Positions 45,170 to 57,067 are shown, counted from the first letter of the stretch. The stretch is DNA of 64,000 nt from Saururus chinensis (GCA_035235625.1 CP141140.1:15582685-15646684); one strand, 5' to 3'. Translations and numbers: made by a program. The notes: a model not told the origin generated them from the sequence alone.

Positions 45170-46315
45170 TATATATAGAAAAAACAGGTGAAAAAATCTC
45201 TTAAGTTGGAAAAAAAATGAAAACCATGGTGGCTAAAAAATCACCCCAATGGAAACTTGCTTTTTATTTATTGCCTATGTCCCATAATAATTGTTGTTTT
45301 GGTTTTTTTAAATAGGATACTTATTATGGGACAAAAATAGTAAAACTTACTAGGAGAGCTTGAACTTAAAAAAAACTACTAGAGCTTTAAAGAATGAATT
45401 GAATTGAAATAAATTTGTTCTTCATTTGGAAAAGGGAGTAAAGCACAAACAAATCCAAAATGTGTGGCTGCAAAGCATGCGCACAGCTTGTGGCTATAGG
45501 AAGAGTGTACTCTCAAAGACGGACGAGACCGGCTCAGACGGGGTCAATAGCCATGGCAGACAGAATTTTATACAGCTTGCCAAGTTGACTATTAAATTTA
45601 ACTTGATAGAGTTAACCGGTCAGTCATGGAATCTTATGTGTTGGTCGACATGTATTAACTTTTCCGTTTATGAAGAGCCAAGGAGGAATGGTACTGCACC
45701 GAAAGAACCAAACTGGTTTGCTCTTTACGGCGATGTTGTCAAGATGTTTCTTGTTTTGTTTATTGCTGCATAAAACAAAAATTTTGATGTTGTTTCACCG
45801 ACTCAATGTTTATCCATGCGCTCTCCCACTATATCCTTTCCATACAACAAAAGCGTAAATATGTCAGTTGGATCTTCAGTTGTCCATCAGAAAATCTGCA
45901 TTGAAACTCAGATGGGTAGAATGTCAGTTTCTTCATGACAATTGACAAGGCAAGATGAAGAAGTTTCAGCTTACTCGTAAAATTAATAATTTCCGGACTT
46001 ATAACGACATGAGCAGAGTTTCAAACTGAAACAAAATCACTAAGCCACGTTAACGGTGAAATCATGCAATTCTTTTGTCCTTTTCGTGAGCTTGATCTAT
46101 ACAATCCATGGAGGGGTAACAAACAATACGTACAGGCCGGACCCGATATCGGGAACATCCAACATTTTAGCCCGGTTTATCTCTGGATCGGACCCTACCG
46201 TTGAAAGGGAGCCGTGTCAAGCGGTTGAACCAGTAAATGCTGCCCTCAGATCCCAACACAAAAGACGCTAAGATCAGGAGTGAGACTGCTCATCTACACC
46301 AGGATACAGAGGGAG
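45170..46315. other. Intergenic upstream of the RING-H2 gene
   Basis: Contains open frames of 115 codons (45426-45773) and 71 codons (46056-46271), but neither has a recognisable domain, a plausible start context or family similarity. A small inverted pair ATGTCCCATAATAATTG / ATACTTATTATGGGAC lies at 45276-45333. The last 300 bp probably includes regulatory sequence of the RING-H2 gene. Confidence 0.35.
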
Positions 46316-46322
46316 TATAAAT
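46316..46322 (+). promoter_or_regulatory. TATA box of the RING-H2 gene
   Basis: TATAAAT within GGGAGTATAAATGAGATCC, about 185 bp upstream of the ATG at 46503, leaving a CT-rich 5' UTR (46460-46500) typical of plant genes. Confidence 0.6.
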
Positions 46323-46502
46323 GAGATCCGCCAAAACACACCCAATTAATTGACGCCTACCAGAAAGCATTCATTGCAATTCACAAAACTCATCAAGTTC
46401 TTTGGCACCCACAGAATGAACGCAAACATTCTCTTCCAGCAAAGCCAAATTCGTCCCTGAAACCTCTTCGATCTTTTTTACTTTCTTCTCCTCCCTCCAG
46501 CA

Positions 46503-47672
46503 ATGGATTTTCTTCACAAACTTTTTCCCGGGAAGAATGAAACTGACTATTGCAAGTGCGGTCCTCTCAGATGCCCATGTGTGCTCTACTCCCCACCCCA
46601 ACTGCCGCCGCCTCCTCCTCCGGCAAGTGGCTCCTCTATCTCCCCTGCTGTTATCATAATCATTGCTATACTATCCAGCTCCTTCATCCTTGTAAGCTAC
46701 TACGCTGTCATTGTTAAGTACTGTGCCTGTTGGGCGTCTTCTCCAGCCTCCCCCGTCCAAGAGGAGCCTGACGATGACGACTCTGATGACAGCGTACAGC
46801 CCACAAATTTCATCTGGTATGTCAACACGGTTGGGCTGGATGAGTCCGTGATCAAGTCCATTGCCATGTGCAAGTACAAGAAAGGGGAGGGCCTGGTCGA
46901 AGGCACCGAATGTTCAGTGTGCCTTTCCGAGTTCAGAGACGATGAATATCTGCGGCTTCTACCCAAGTGCAGCCACGCCTTCCATGTCAATTGCATCGAT
47001 ACATGGCTCAAATCCCACGTGAGTTGCCCTCTCTGCCGCAGCCGTATCGTGTCTGACCCTCCTCAGGCCACCTCCTCCGCAATTGCGTTGTCGGCAGGTA
47101 CCCTGCTGGCGAATTCACAGAATGGTATAAGATTGACTCCTGAAACTGTTGGGCAAAGTTCGTTAGCACCAGAGGCTGGGGCTCCTGAGGACGAATTAAG
47201 GAGTGGAGGTGGAAGAAGAAGACTGGATGTTGAAGCTTTGAACAAGGTTTCTTCTTCCTCAAGACCTTACTATGGGATGAGAGTCCTCAGTGACCTGGCA
47301 GAAAATCGAAGACTGAGAGAGAGCTCTGTGGAGATTCTGGGTGGTGATGAGTCCCAGCAAGTTCGGCGGTCTGCATCAATGGATTCAGCAGCTGGCTCTA
47401 TGGTTTGTTTGTCTTTAAGCAGTATGCTCCCCATGGATGAGGAAAGAGGTAGGAGAGCAAGTATCGGTGAGTGTTCAGGAGTCCAGAAAACTGATCACTT
47501 GTCTCCCAAGTATGGATATGATCAAAGATTGATCAAGTTGATGACTAAGAGGACATTTGGATCTCCCTTGTTTGGTACACCGCTTGATATGAAACGGTCT
47601 TTTTCTAGTGGTGGCAAATTCTCTCTGTCAAAGAATAGCAGAAGCAGGAATTCATCACTTCTTCCCTTGTGA
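46503..47672 (+). CDS. ATL-type RING-H2 finger E3 ubiquitin ligase
   Basis: An intronless 389-residue reading frame, as usual for ATL genes. A Cys-rich start ([10 protein letters not shown]) and Pro-run (33-40) precede one transmembrane helix at about 48-71 ([20 protein letters not shown]). A Cys/acidic linker leads to the GLD box ([10 protein letters not shown], 111-120). The RING-H2 finger spans 137-178: Cys137, Cys140, Cys156, His158, His161, Cys164, Cys175 and Cys178, with ATL spacing C-x2-C-x15-C-x-H-x2-H-x2-C-x10-C-x2-C and the conserved Trp in IDTWLKSH. The long Ser/Arg-rich C-terminal tail is typical of the ATL51/52-like branch by general appearance. By family it would sit in a membrane, recruit an E2 enzyme and ubiquitinate targets in defence or growth signalling; targets unknown. 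The frame is intact and all ligands are present. Confidence 0.95.
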   Translation: MDFLHKLFPGKNETDYCKCGPLRCPCVLYSPPQLPPPPPPASGSSISPAVIIIIAILSSSFILVSYYAVIVKYCACWASSPASPVQEEPDDDDSDDSVQPTNFIWYVNTVGLDESVIKSIAMCKYKKGEGLVEGTECSVCLSEFRDDEYLRLLPKCSHAFHVNCIDTWLKSHVSCPLCRSRIVSDPPQATSSAIALSAGTLLANSQNGIRLTPETVGQSSLAPEAGAPEDELRSGGGRRRLDVEALNKVSSSSRPYYGMRVLSDLAENRRLRESSVEILGGDESQQVRRSASMDSAAGSMVCLSLSSMLPMDEERGRRASIGECSGVQKTDHLSPKYGYDQRLIKLMTKRTFGSPLFGTPLDMKRSFSSGGKFSLSKNSRSRNSSLLPL

Positions 47673-48485
47673 CTTGCGATCATGAGAGTATCTGGGATTG
47701 ACCCAATTGCTCCTGTCCTCTGTTTCTACCATTCTCCGAGATGTCCATGAGACTGGACTTCTCAAATTGCGATGAACGAAGTTCGAAAACGAAGAGAATA
47801 CAATTAAATAGGATTATTTAGTTAAAATCAAGCACTTTATTTCCTATCACCTGAGGAGAACTCAAGAATTGGCAGCGACCGTAAGAAGTATTTTTGTTTC
47901 TTAATATCAACTGTCAAGCTTGTGATTTGTGGTTTTGACCTCTCTACCCATATTTGCAATTTCTATCGTTTTCCTGTGAAGAAGATCTGACAAGATGTGC
48001 GATTCCATGCCCAGCTATTAATTGTAATTATATGGTTCTTGCTCTATATATTCCAACTTTTCTGTTTTGCCTACCAGATTGCGGTTTCCATGAATGACCG
48101 GGGGCCAGTTTGTTTATTCTTAGGCTCTAATCTTGATTGCAGATTCACTTTTTTAGGTGAGTAATTGACTTGTGATTAGTAATTTTATGGTATGGACATA
48201 ATCGAAACCTTCTTACCCATTAAGGAATCTTAACTCAATTTTGTTCCTCGTTAAGTAGTACTGAAAATCACATGATTTTACCAACTTTCTCTTTTTAACA
48301 GATTTAACATAACCACGGTAGATATGTTGGCACCAATGATTTTTGAGTTTGGAATAGAATATGTTTTCCTTCTCCGAGTAGCTTTTGTACATTATCTCGT
48401 TTAAGGATTAATCATCTGAAACTAGAGTTTCCCACAACGCATTAAAGGCTTTGATGCACTTGCCATAAACTAAGCTTACATTATA
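47673..48485. other. 3' UTR and downstream flank of the RING-H2 gene
   Basis: Likely 3' UTR for the first few hundred bases; AATACAATTAAATAGG near 47800 could serve polyadenylation. No other gene is seen. Confidence 0.4.
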
Positions 48486-48584
48486 CTCCCTCCCTCCCAC
48501 GTTAAAAATTACATTTGGTTTTTTCAAATAAACTAAAATTAATTTCTTTTGAAAAACCAAATAAGATTATTAATTGTGAGAGAG
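48486..48584. mobile_element. Short Stowaway-type MITE
   Basis: TA on both sides (48484-48485, 48585-48586); CTCCCTCCCTCCCACGTTAA at the left and TTAATTGTGAGAGAG at the right. Only about 100 bp. Confidence 0.6.
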
Positions 48585-49017
48585 TATCATAATTTTCTAG
48601 CACAAACTTACAATCACGAAAAAATTTATATGAGCCCAAGTGTCAACTCGGGGTATTTTGAATTATGTACAATGTTCTCGAATTTTCATCCGAAAGGTGC
48701 AATGTCCGGACTCACGCGGCCACATGTGAGCCCGGGATAAATAAAAAAAGGCTCTTACAATCCTTAAACGAGTCCTACCGTCTTGTTTATATGTAAACTT
48801 TAGCAGCAAGTGTCCCACGAACTTCCTCAATTTCTGACTAAAGATAACATGAACGAGAAAGAAAATTTGTAAATTTGTGGCAAGGAATGTTCACTATACA
48901 AAAACAGAGATAAGATGTAATTTGTAAAATGGATGAGTACCATTTTGTCGTATTTTTCTCTTTTGAAAATTAATAAGGTTAAATGGCATATGCAAACTTT
49001 GACACGTATAGGTGTGC

Positions 49018-49167
49018 AATGAGCCTAGTGTAAGTTACACATGGGAATCGTTGATATTTAAGATTGACGGAGGATACACTAGCACAATGATATTAATGTG
49101 TGTTAGTGTGTGCACCATTGATCTTGGAGATGAACGACTCCCATGTGTAGTTTACATTGGGATTATT
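49018..49167. mobile_element. Palindromic MITE, family M1 copy c
   Basis: AATGAGCCTAGTGTAAGTTA at the left and GTTTACATTGGGATTATT at the right. It shares GTGTAAG..ACACATGGGA and GATCTTGGAGATGAACGACT with copies a and b. Confidence 0.7.
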
Positions 49168-49251
49168 GTCAAAAGGGAGCATAAAAAGATCTTCCATGCA
49201 AAAGTGGGACCCATAAGATCATTTGGGGTCCACAAGAACTAATAGTTATTA

Positions 49252-49449
49252 TTCCCTCCGACCCATATTATAGTTACATTTAAAAAAATAATAATTTTAA
49301 TTAAATGGTGAAACTCATATATAAGAGAAAGGAAAATAAGCTTATAATACTTTTTTTTAAGTACCCAACTATGTATATTAAAATAAATGGAGCTATTAAT
49401 AGAAGAAACTTTTTTGCCAAATAGAGCTATTAATTTTGGACGGAGGGAG
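49252..49449. mobile_element. Stowaway-type MITE (well preserved)
   Basis: TA on both sides; TTCCCTCCGACCCATATTAT at the left and TTTTGGACGGAGGGAG at the right, the classic terminal sequence. It is the best-preserved of the window's Stowaway copies. Confidence 0.8.
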
Positions 49450-50310
49450 TATCTTACACATGACAATTCTAAGCACTTTTTATAATGCATGTTCATTTTT
49501 ATTTTCCTTTTAAAACAAACAAGGTTAAACAATGTGTGCAAACTTTGACGTGTTTAGAACGTATGTGAGGAGTGGAACTATGCAATTATACGAGGCCATA
49601 AGATCCTTTGGTTGTTATTTTACACACATTTTATTAAACACACTAATTTTTATTTTTCTTTGAAAATGAATAAGATTAAATAACATAAATGTGACAGAGG
49701 GTTGGCCCGGCCTAAAGGGTCAGGCTCAAGCCTGACCCGTTAGGCTTGGGCCAGCCCCATTAAATGACTGGGCTGAAATTGGCCTAGCATGGTTGAGGCT
49801 CGGGTCCCAACAGGGTCCAATGGGGCCCACACTACACCCCACCTTGCGCCAATGACTCTTTTTAGAGCTGTTGGATGGCAGATTGATCGGCCCATAGAAA
49901 TATGACCAAAATTACCCACCCAATAGAACCATTTTTTATAGCTAGAGAGGTTTTTTCATCATTTAACAAAGGCAGAAAGCTACCTTATAAATTGGAGGGA
50001 GGGGGAGGATATTTTTTACTCCTCAGTCTAACACAATTTCTTAAGTCTCAAATTAATTAAATAATTAAAGGCTCAAGGCTCAAACAATCACTCATTCCAA
50101 TTCCTTCAAGGTCTCTCCTCCAATCTTCAACTCTTCAAATTCTTCTTCTTCAAGCTCACTCATCCAAATCCGATTGTCTAAACTCAAGTCCTCAAGAATC
50201 AAGGGGCAAATCTCTACACAATTTGAGCTATTTTTTGTAATATTATTATTTTATTTTATTCATTATTTTTTATACTGACTTTATTTTTAATTGCATCTTT
50301 TTTTATATAA

Positions 50311-50472
50311 ATGACTAACTACTCACATTATCATTTCATGAATCAATCCAACTCCAACACTATGGAAAGTCAAATAATTGTCGAAAAAGGGAATCTAATT
50401 CATCCTTATCGGCAAATGGAGAATAACCTGGTGACAATTGGTGGTCATAGTGAGAATTTAATATTCGTCTAA
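50311..50472 (+). pseudogene. Probable N-terminal exon of the hAT transposase
   Basis: An ATG after an AT-rich leader opens a 53-codon frame (MTNYSHYHFMNQSNSNTMES at its start) ending at a stop. Its polar Asn/Ser/Gln composition and position ahead of the BED finger fit the variable N-terminus of plant hAT transposases. Assignment is positional. Confidence 0.4.
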
Positions 50473-51685
50473 TCAGCCTAGTGGATTACTAGATTTCTCT
50501 TAAAACTAATACTTCTACCAGTAAGAATTAAGAGTTCTAGCCTCTTTATGCATATTTTTTTTAGCAGAAATAATTAAAACCTAATATTCACTCAATTTCA
50601 CTCACAAAATATCAATCAACTCACACATAAACACATCAATTTACATGAAAAACCCCAATTAGGGTAAAAAATCACAATAGTTTCAAAGGAACCAAATTAA
50701 GGTAGTAAAAACTAAGACTTTATATGGGCACAACAAACCACCAATCTTCTTCAGACTTTAACACAAACTCCTCTTACTTTGATCATTGTTGTTGGCCTTT
50801 AAGTCTGCTCCTTAAGTACTTGAAACTTTCTCCTCATTGTCTTGTCTCTTGCTAGTCTTCAACAAGCACCTCTTATTGTCTTGAGGTTGGCCTTATAAAA
50901 ATCTTTAATATTCCATTGAATACATGCTACAACTCTTCTTTGAATACTTTGTCTATAAGTTCATTTAGTTGTGGATTGTCTTCTTCAATTCACCATAGAT
51001 CTTTAATACAAAGCTTAAGTGAATTCTCCTTTAGAAAACAATAAGCAAAGGTGTAAACCTTATTTCTCTTTTCTCCTTTAGGTTGTCCTCTCTAAAATTT
51101 TATGCTTTTATAACCCTTATATAGATCATTAAGTCTTGTACTTGAATAAATAATGAAATTAAAATAGGAAGGTCTTAATTCGGGTAATCTGTCCTTGAAA
51201 CGATTGATCATTATAAACAACGATCGATCGGTCACTATTTTAATATGCATGATTCTTCGATCGACCAATCTATTACTAAAGTGATCGATCGATATCTCTA
51301 GGCTTTATTTTGCACAAGGCTGAATCAACATGTGATTGATCGTTCTTCTCTTCATTGTTTGCAATGATCAATCATTCTGCTTATTTTTTTGATATTTTTA
51401 TCATTTTTACCCTAAATCCTTCTAAAACTTTTGTAGTAACTTCTTAACATTTTTCAAGTAATTTATGTATGCCAATGATCTAAATAAGCTTCAAAACTTT
51501 TCACATTCTTTAGTTTTTTACCTTAATCAATAAGAACACATCTGCTCCTATTTTATAAGTCATTCAATTTTAAATCTAACTTGACCACAATAACCTCAAA
51601 TCAGATTCTAAGACTCATTATATACATATAGTTTCTAGATATAATTTTGACAAAGGAATCAGCCAATAAACTAGATATATGCCTC
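50473..51685. other. Unassigned insert within the hAT element
   Basis: About 1.2 kb separates the presumed N-terminus from the BED finger. It contains CGATCGATCG-type motifs at 51220-51300 (GAACGATCGATCGGTC-like, repeated several times) of the kind seen in plant gypsy LTRs, and CT-rich text. No TG..CA ends with a duplication could be fixed; it could also be a long intron. Confidence 0.35.
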
Positions 51686-52052
51686 ATATATTCTTACACA
51701 TGGTCTCGGCGACGGTCATCTCTACCAAGTGCACCAAATAACTGCATAGCTTCTTATGTGTGGGAGTACTTGACAAAGAAAGAAGTGTCAGACCCAAAAT
51801 GAACAAGGACATATGCTACAATGAGCAGGATATATGCTACAACCATCGCAAAACATATCTCAGTATTTCCATTAGCGGTATAGGTCATCTTTCAAAGCAC
51901 ATCGACAAGTGCGTTGCAAAGAAGGGCCAAAAAATTAGATTCAAGATTCAAGGCAAACACAGTTAGCTAGTCATGCCGACTCATCGACTAGTTTGAGCAC
52001 TTTCACATACATCAAAAGTACAAATTGAATTGAGCTTGCCAAATACATTGTG

Positions 52053-55000
52053 TGTCACGCCCCGACACTGCCTAACCCGAGCCGAACCCGGTCCAGGAGC
52101 CGATCAAGGGCACGGGGGCGACAAGGAGATTGAAAAAAATGATTTAGCGAAGACTTATGCCCTAATCACGGGCGATCTAGCAAAATTACGGAGTATACGC
52201 ACCACTTTGAGCAAGAGTAAATAAGTAGGATTGAAAGGTTACTTTAACTTTAAAATAAACAAAAATCTCAAACCCACATGCTAAGTTAATCCATAGCCCA
52301 CTCTAAGCTCCAAAATAGGTCTTAAGCAACACAAATGTATAATGTAGCATAAACTAAAATAAGAACCCCACACATAGGTTCTATCATAATAGCAAGAAAA
52401 CAAGGAAACAAGCCACAAGAAGTCTTCATGTCTACTCCCAAGTCGTCTTCGGCCTTTCCTCATAGAGAGGATCCTGTCCATCTGCGTGTCACGCCACACA
52501 GCCCTAAAGCAAAAACATAAGAAAGAGGGGTGAGTTTAACAAACTCAGCAATGGTTTTTAATATAACAATAATCATCGAAAACACGACGGCATAGTAATA
52601 TAATAATTCAGACCAACAATTTACAAGATATATCATTTTTTGATCACACATACATATCACCAAAACCTGCATCATAGTGCCTGAATCACATAGTGCAATC
52701 CAACATCATATAAACATGCATGAGATGTATCTCTAACATACGTTTCAAATCATGCCTCAATATCATATAAACCTGCGTTGGATGTATCTCTAACACACAT
52801 TTCAGACCATGCATTAACATCATATAAACCCGCATGAGATGTATCTCTAACATACATTTTAGATCATGCATCAACATCATATAAAGAATGCCTCCATCAA
52901 GGAGTAATCACAATTTAGTGTCACACAGACGGGAACACAGACAAGGCCACGAAGGCGTGTCATGGTCCAAATTCTATACAAGAATATAAAAAAAAAAGAT
53001 CGGGGTTGTTGGCCCCTAAGGCTGCTCGCCCTGGATGATCCTGACAAAGGATGTCTCATTCTCACATAGAGAATCTAGAGCAGGGGTGTTCGCCTAAGGA
53101 CATCTCCTGCGATGGGGAAGAGCCCGAGTTTTCACATAGGAAACCCTAGAACACATGGTAGCCGATGCACAGAGCATACCATACTGGATTCTCAGGGTCC
53201 AGAAGACAATCATAATAATCTCAATTCGCAAGACAAGTACATAACTCGTCCCCACATAATTCCATTTAATTAAACTTAGCCCGGGGAGTGCATATGTTCC
53301 ACAAAGGAACTCAAATCAAAACATGTCCTTTCGGACCAATCAAGTTTCAATTAGGCCACGACCGATTAATCTGGCAAGCAATTTTACCACATTGCATCCA
53401 ATCGATCAAATTCGATTAATCTCAATAAAGCCTTAATTGGAAACCCACTTTTATGATGCATGCAACATGATACATACGTGGGCAAGACATACATAAATCC
53501 TAATTCATGATAAGTACTCTCATCAGCCCCTCATGCATCATTCATAATCATAATATCAAGCCTTGTCATCATCATTAAACCCCACATGTGTGTGTACATA
53601 GTAGAAGCACTTCACTCAATGTATATTAACATGCTTGTAATTAACTCACCATCATACTACACATGTGCATTAACATCTAATTATGAGTTCCAGCGGAAAT
53701 CATAGGAGAAGAACATTTAAAATCATAACTCAAGTCAAAGTCTAACCACAAGCTAAACATATATAAGATCATTCGCTTCGTACTTGAATCAAGACATAAC
53801 ACTAACATTCACACATCATTTAACCACATCCTATCATGACATATCAGCCCATTAGTATGCTATAGCTTTGTTAGAAATATGCTTAATCATAGAGAATCAA
53901 CCACTCATAACTTCAAGATAGTAATTCCAACAATGATATCTAACTACAAGACATTTCACACAACTCTAAATATATACCACAACTTCTAAACATCAATGGT
54001 ATACCCTTCTAGTAGCTTACCCTGGTGCAAAACACTTCACATACATATAAAATTGATATATCAAAGTAGAGACATCGAAATAAACATCATGCAAACAATA
54101 GAAAATCTGTTGTGTAGTGGTTCGAACGCCCTGTAGGGCCGTTCGATCGGCTGAACAGAGAAAATGTCGATATTACAGTATTGTCGTTCGAACGCCTAGG
54201 AGGGCCGTTCGAATGCCAACAAGGCAGAATCAACCTTCTTCATTTCAAATTTTCAAACCGAAACTCTATTGATGACACTTAAAATCTCTATCAAATAACC
54301 CAAATGCTATTAAAATTCCACCATACCTTCCAAAAAGCTAATCTACATCATAATAAGATAAAACCCTAAGAAATTAGGATAAAATATTATCATTTACTAA
54401 TTTCACCATTAAAGCATTAAATCAAGTAAATCCACTCCAAATAAACCACAAAATCGAGATTTTTACCATAGGAAGACTGAAATTTCAAAGGTCCATTACC
54501 TTATCCCTTGATTAGGCTTGGATTTGATGGTCACCCTTCTTAAAAACATTCCAAAGACATAGAGTTTAAATTAAACTTCATTAAAATCGATTTAACATAG
54601 AAAACCTTAATGAAAAACTTAGATCTAAGGCTTGTTAAACATAAAAAAACGGATTTTTAGATGTAGGGTTTGAAGTAAAGATGCAAATTAATAGTTTTGA
54701 TGTTTAAAAATAAATCAAAACAAAGGGAAAATGATGGATCTAGAACGGATTAGGAGAAGATCTAGGATTTTAGGCTTAATTAAAGGAAACATACCTTAAA
54801 CTCTTTCTAATCCGGGCCTAATTGGGAAATTAGGCTTAACCTCCATCTCCAAGCCTATTCCCAAAATAGAAATGACTCAGGTTATTTCTATTTATAGTAG
54901 GGCTTGGGGTGTACATAGGTAATTAGTGGGGTATGAATAGAAAAATAGGCTAAAATATGTATTTTGACTATTTAAGCACTAATTAAACTTGGGAAAATTA

Positions 55001-55315
55001 TGAAATTTTTTATAAAAGCTTGTATTGATGCCTAGGTTAATTTGGTCCAAAAACCTCAATTTCGACATTGTGCCCACAGGGGGTCCCGCTAAACCCTAAT
55101 TTTTAAAAAATTAGTAAAAAATCAGAAAAATCCCAAAAATTCAGATTTGACCCAAAATCACTTAAAACCAATAATTGTAAAGTTGATTTTGATTAAAACT
55201 ATAAGAAACACTATTTATTTTTGAAACCACCGAATTAATAAGAAAATGAGTTAACCACGCAATAACCGATAATTAAAATGAAACAAAAACCAGTTTAGAA
55301 ATAAGAGTCCATACA
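52053..55315 (-). mobile_element. Solo LTR, family C copy 2
   Basis: 3263 bp, TGTCACGCCCCGACACTG at the left and GAGTCCATACA at the right, with perfect 5 bp duplications TTGTG (52048-52052, 55316-55320). It is the reverse complement of the family C copy at 16318-19665. TATAAATA lies at 54896-54889 and a donor-like AAG|GTATG at 54794 on the minus strand; the 57 bp minisatellite is at 52686-52880; GGGTGAGT..ACTCAG at 52528-52548. It lies in a hAT transposase exon. The perfect duplication indicates it is younger than copy 1. Confidence 0.9.
52686..52880 (-). repeat. 57 bp tandem repeats in LTR C2
   Basis: Three to four units (CATGAGATGTATCTCTAACATACATTT-type, read on plus) equivalent to those at 18712-18990. 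The minus-strand frame is open but repetitive; treated as noncoding. Confidence 0.7.
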
Positions 55316-57067
55316 TTGTGCAAGCTAAACAACCATTCTCTTTTGCCAATGATAGAAAGTTTGAAAGGTATGCGAGGAACGCCCTCAACCTCTGCTTTCA
55401 CAAGGTTTTGTGTAATACAACTAAGTCAGATTGTATTACACTCTTCAACAAATACAAAGATAATCTCATTGAAACTCTTTCTACAAATTCAAATAAAATT
55501 TCTATTACTTCATATATATAGACTAGTAACCAAATTTTAGAATATGTTTTTACTACAACACATTACATTGATCATGGTTGGGTTTTAAATAAAAGAAATA
55601 TTACTTTTAATTTATTACAATCTCCTCATATGGGAGTTGTAATTAGTAGGTCTATAATGGTGGCTTTACATGACTATCATATTATTAATAAAATTCTTTC
55701 TATTACCTTTGAAAATGCTTCAAATAATAAAAGTTCTTAAATAGAAAAAATATTCATGTAAGAAGTTGTTGTCATGTTATAAATTTATTTGTTCAAGATG
55801 GTTTAAATGTTGTTAAAAATCATATAGTAAATGTTAGAGGTGCGTTAGTATTTATTAGTTCTTCTCTATCTAGATCTCAAGAATTTAGAGATTTATGTAA
55901 ATAATACAGTAAAAAATATAAAAAAAATTGTCTTAGATGTTATACATAGGGGGAATAGTTCTTATTTAATGTTAGATTATTGTTATGAATTAAAAGAAAT
56001 TATAATATTATGGTGTGCCAATAAGATGCCCAATTCTTTATTATGTGATGATGATTTTGAAATTATACAAGTTATTATGAATTTTTACATGTTTTTTTAT
56101 GAAACTACTAAACAATTATTGTGTATATATTATCCTACTTCTTCTTTAGTTCTAAATCACCTCTATAATAATACTCTTAAATTTTTTGGAATATAGAAAT
56201 AATGATGCATTTAATATGATTATGGGGCCAATGGAAATAAAATATAAAAAATATGGGAAATAATTTCCAATGATTTTTGTTTTAGGTGCAATTATAGACC
56301 TTAAGATTAAGTTAAGTGGTGTACAAATATTAGTAGATCGTATATATAATAATATGACTTTAGAATCTAATAAATATATTAAAGAACTTAAAAATATTTT
56401 ATATCCTTTATAAGATACATATGGATCTATGTATGGTAATAAAATGCCTATTACTCTAACTCCTTCTATAAATAAAAATGACCTTCCTTGGTTATTACTT
56501 GGTAAAAATAAACAAAAAGATGGGAGTAATGCCTCTAATAATAAATTACTTAAGTATTTACAAAATAATTTTGTGATTTTTTTGACCGAAGATGAAAAAG
56601 TAACTTTGATGTTTTAGTTTGGTAGTGAACACATGAAAAACATATCTTGTGCTTGCCGCTTGAGCACGTGATTTACTAACTCCTCCAATGTGTATAGTAG
56701 CTTCGGAGTCTACTTTTAGTTCAGGAAATAGGGTACATGATGATTGTAGGATCCGCTTAGATCTAATGACGGTGGAGTGCTTTGTCTACTTGAAGGATTG
56801 GCTAGATGTAGAAAATTGAAAGGGCCCACGGGCCGGTCCAACAATTCTGGCCCTAGGGCCATGTCAGGCCTTGATTTGGCAATGAGGGTCGGGCCCTCAT
56901 GCCTGCCTCCAATTGACCCGGGTTGGGCCCAACCCTTTAACACCTTTAAAACAACATGTACAAACTTTGACGTATTCAAAGGGGGTGACGTTATGTCATA
57001 TAGGACCACAAAATTTGACTGTTGCTATTTTGCACATTCTAAATATGTTTTATAAAAGTGCATATAT

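Larger units (their letters stand above)
48960..49685. repeat. Diverged ~190 bp repeat units flanking the hAT element
   Basis: The block TTAAAYRRYRTRTGCAAACTTTGACRYGT occurs at about 48978, 49526 and again at 56950, the last on the far side of the hAT element. Surrounding text is also shared (AAAATKAATAAGRTTAAA before it, CATAAGATC.TTTGG and TATTTTACACACATTTTAT after it). The units are interrupted by MITE M1c, a Stowaway MITE and the hAT element. Confidence 0.55.
51686..56811 (+). pseudogene. hAT (Ac/RICESLEEPER-like) transposase pseudogene
   Basis: Split at 52047/55321 by solo LTR C2. Upstream part: a BED zinc-finger region with SYVWEYLTKKEVSDPK and, after a stop, KTYLSISISGIGHLSKHIDK followed by Cys. 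Downstream part continues from ELAKYIV to PFSFANDRKFERYARNAL, then the catalytic-domain segment HYIDHGWVLNKRNITFNLL and ENASNN, then MPNSLLCDDDFEIIQVIMNF. The C-terminal hAT dimerisation domain ends it (VASESTFSSGNRVHDDCRIR and TVECFVYLKDWLD, to 56811). Several stops and frame changes separate these blocks, so no functional protein is expected. The order and spacing match plant zinc-finger BED RICESLEEPER-type transposases. Confidence 0.8.
49686..56948 (+). mobile_element. hAT transposon with broken transposase, interrupted by solo LTR C2
   Basis: Ends: TAAATGTGACAGAGGGTTGG at the left and, on the other strand, TAAAGGTGTTAAAGGGTTGG at the right, 16 of 20 matching. The 8 bp duplications are aaataaca (49678-49685) and aaacaaca (56949-56956), 7 of 8 matching. 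Subterminal regions are rich in GGCCCGGCC/GGGCCCAACCC. Removing the nested 3.3 kb solo LTR leaves about 4.0 kb, the size of an autonomous plant Ac-like hAT. Transposase fragments lie in correct order inside. It is inactive because of stops, frameshifts and the LTR. Confidence 0.85.

Noticed and set aside
45426..45773. 115-codon plus-strand open frame upstream of the RING-H2 gene
   Set aside because: No recognisable domain, no promoter or splice context; kept as intergenic.
46371..47262. Antisense open frames over the RING-H2 gene
   Set aside because: Shadows of the well-supported plus-strand coding frame.
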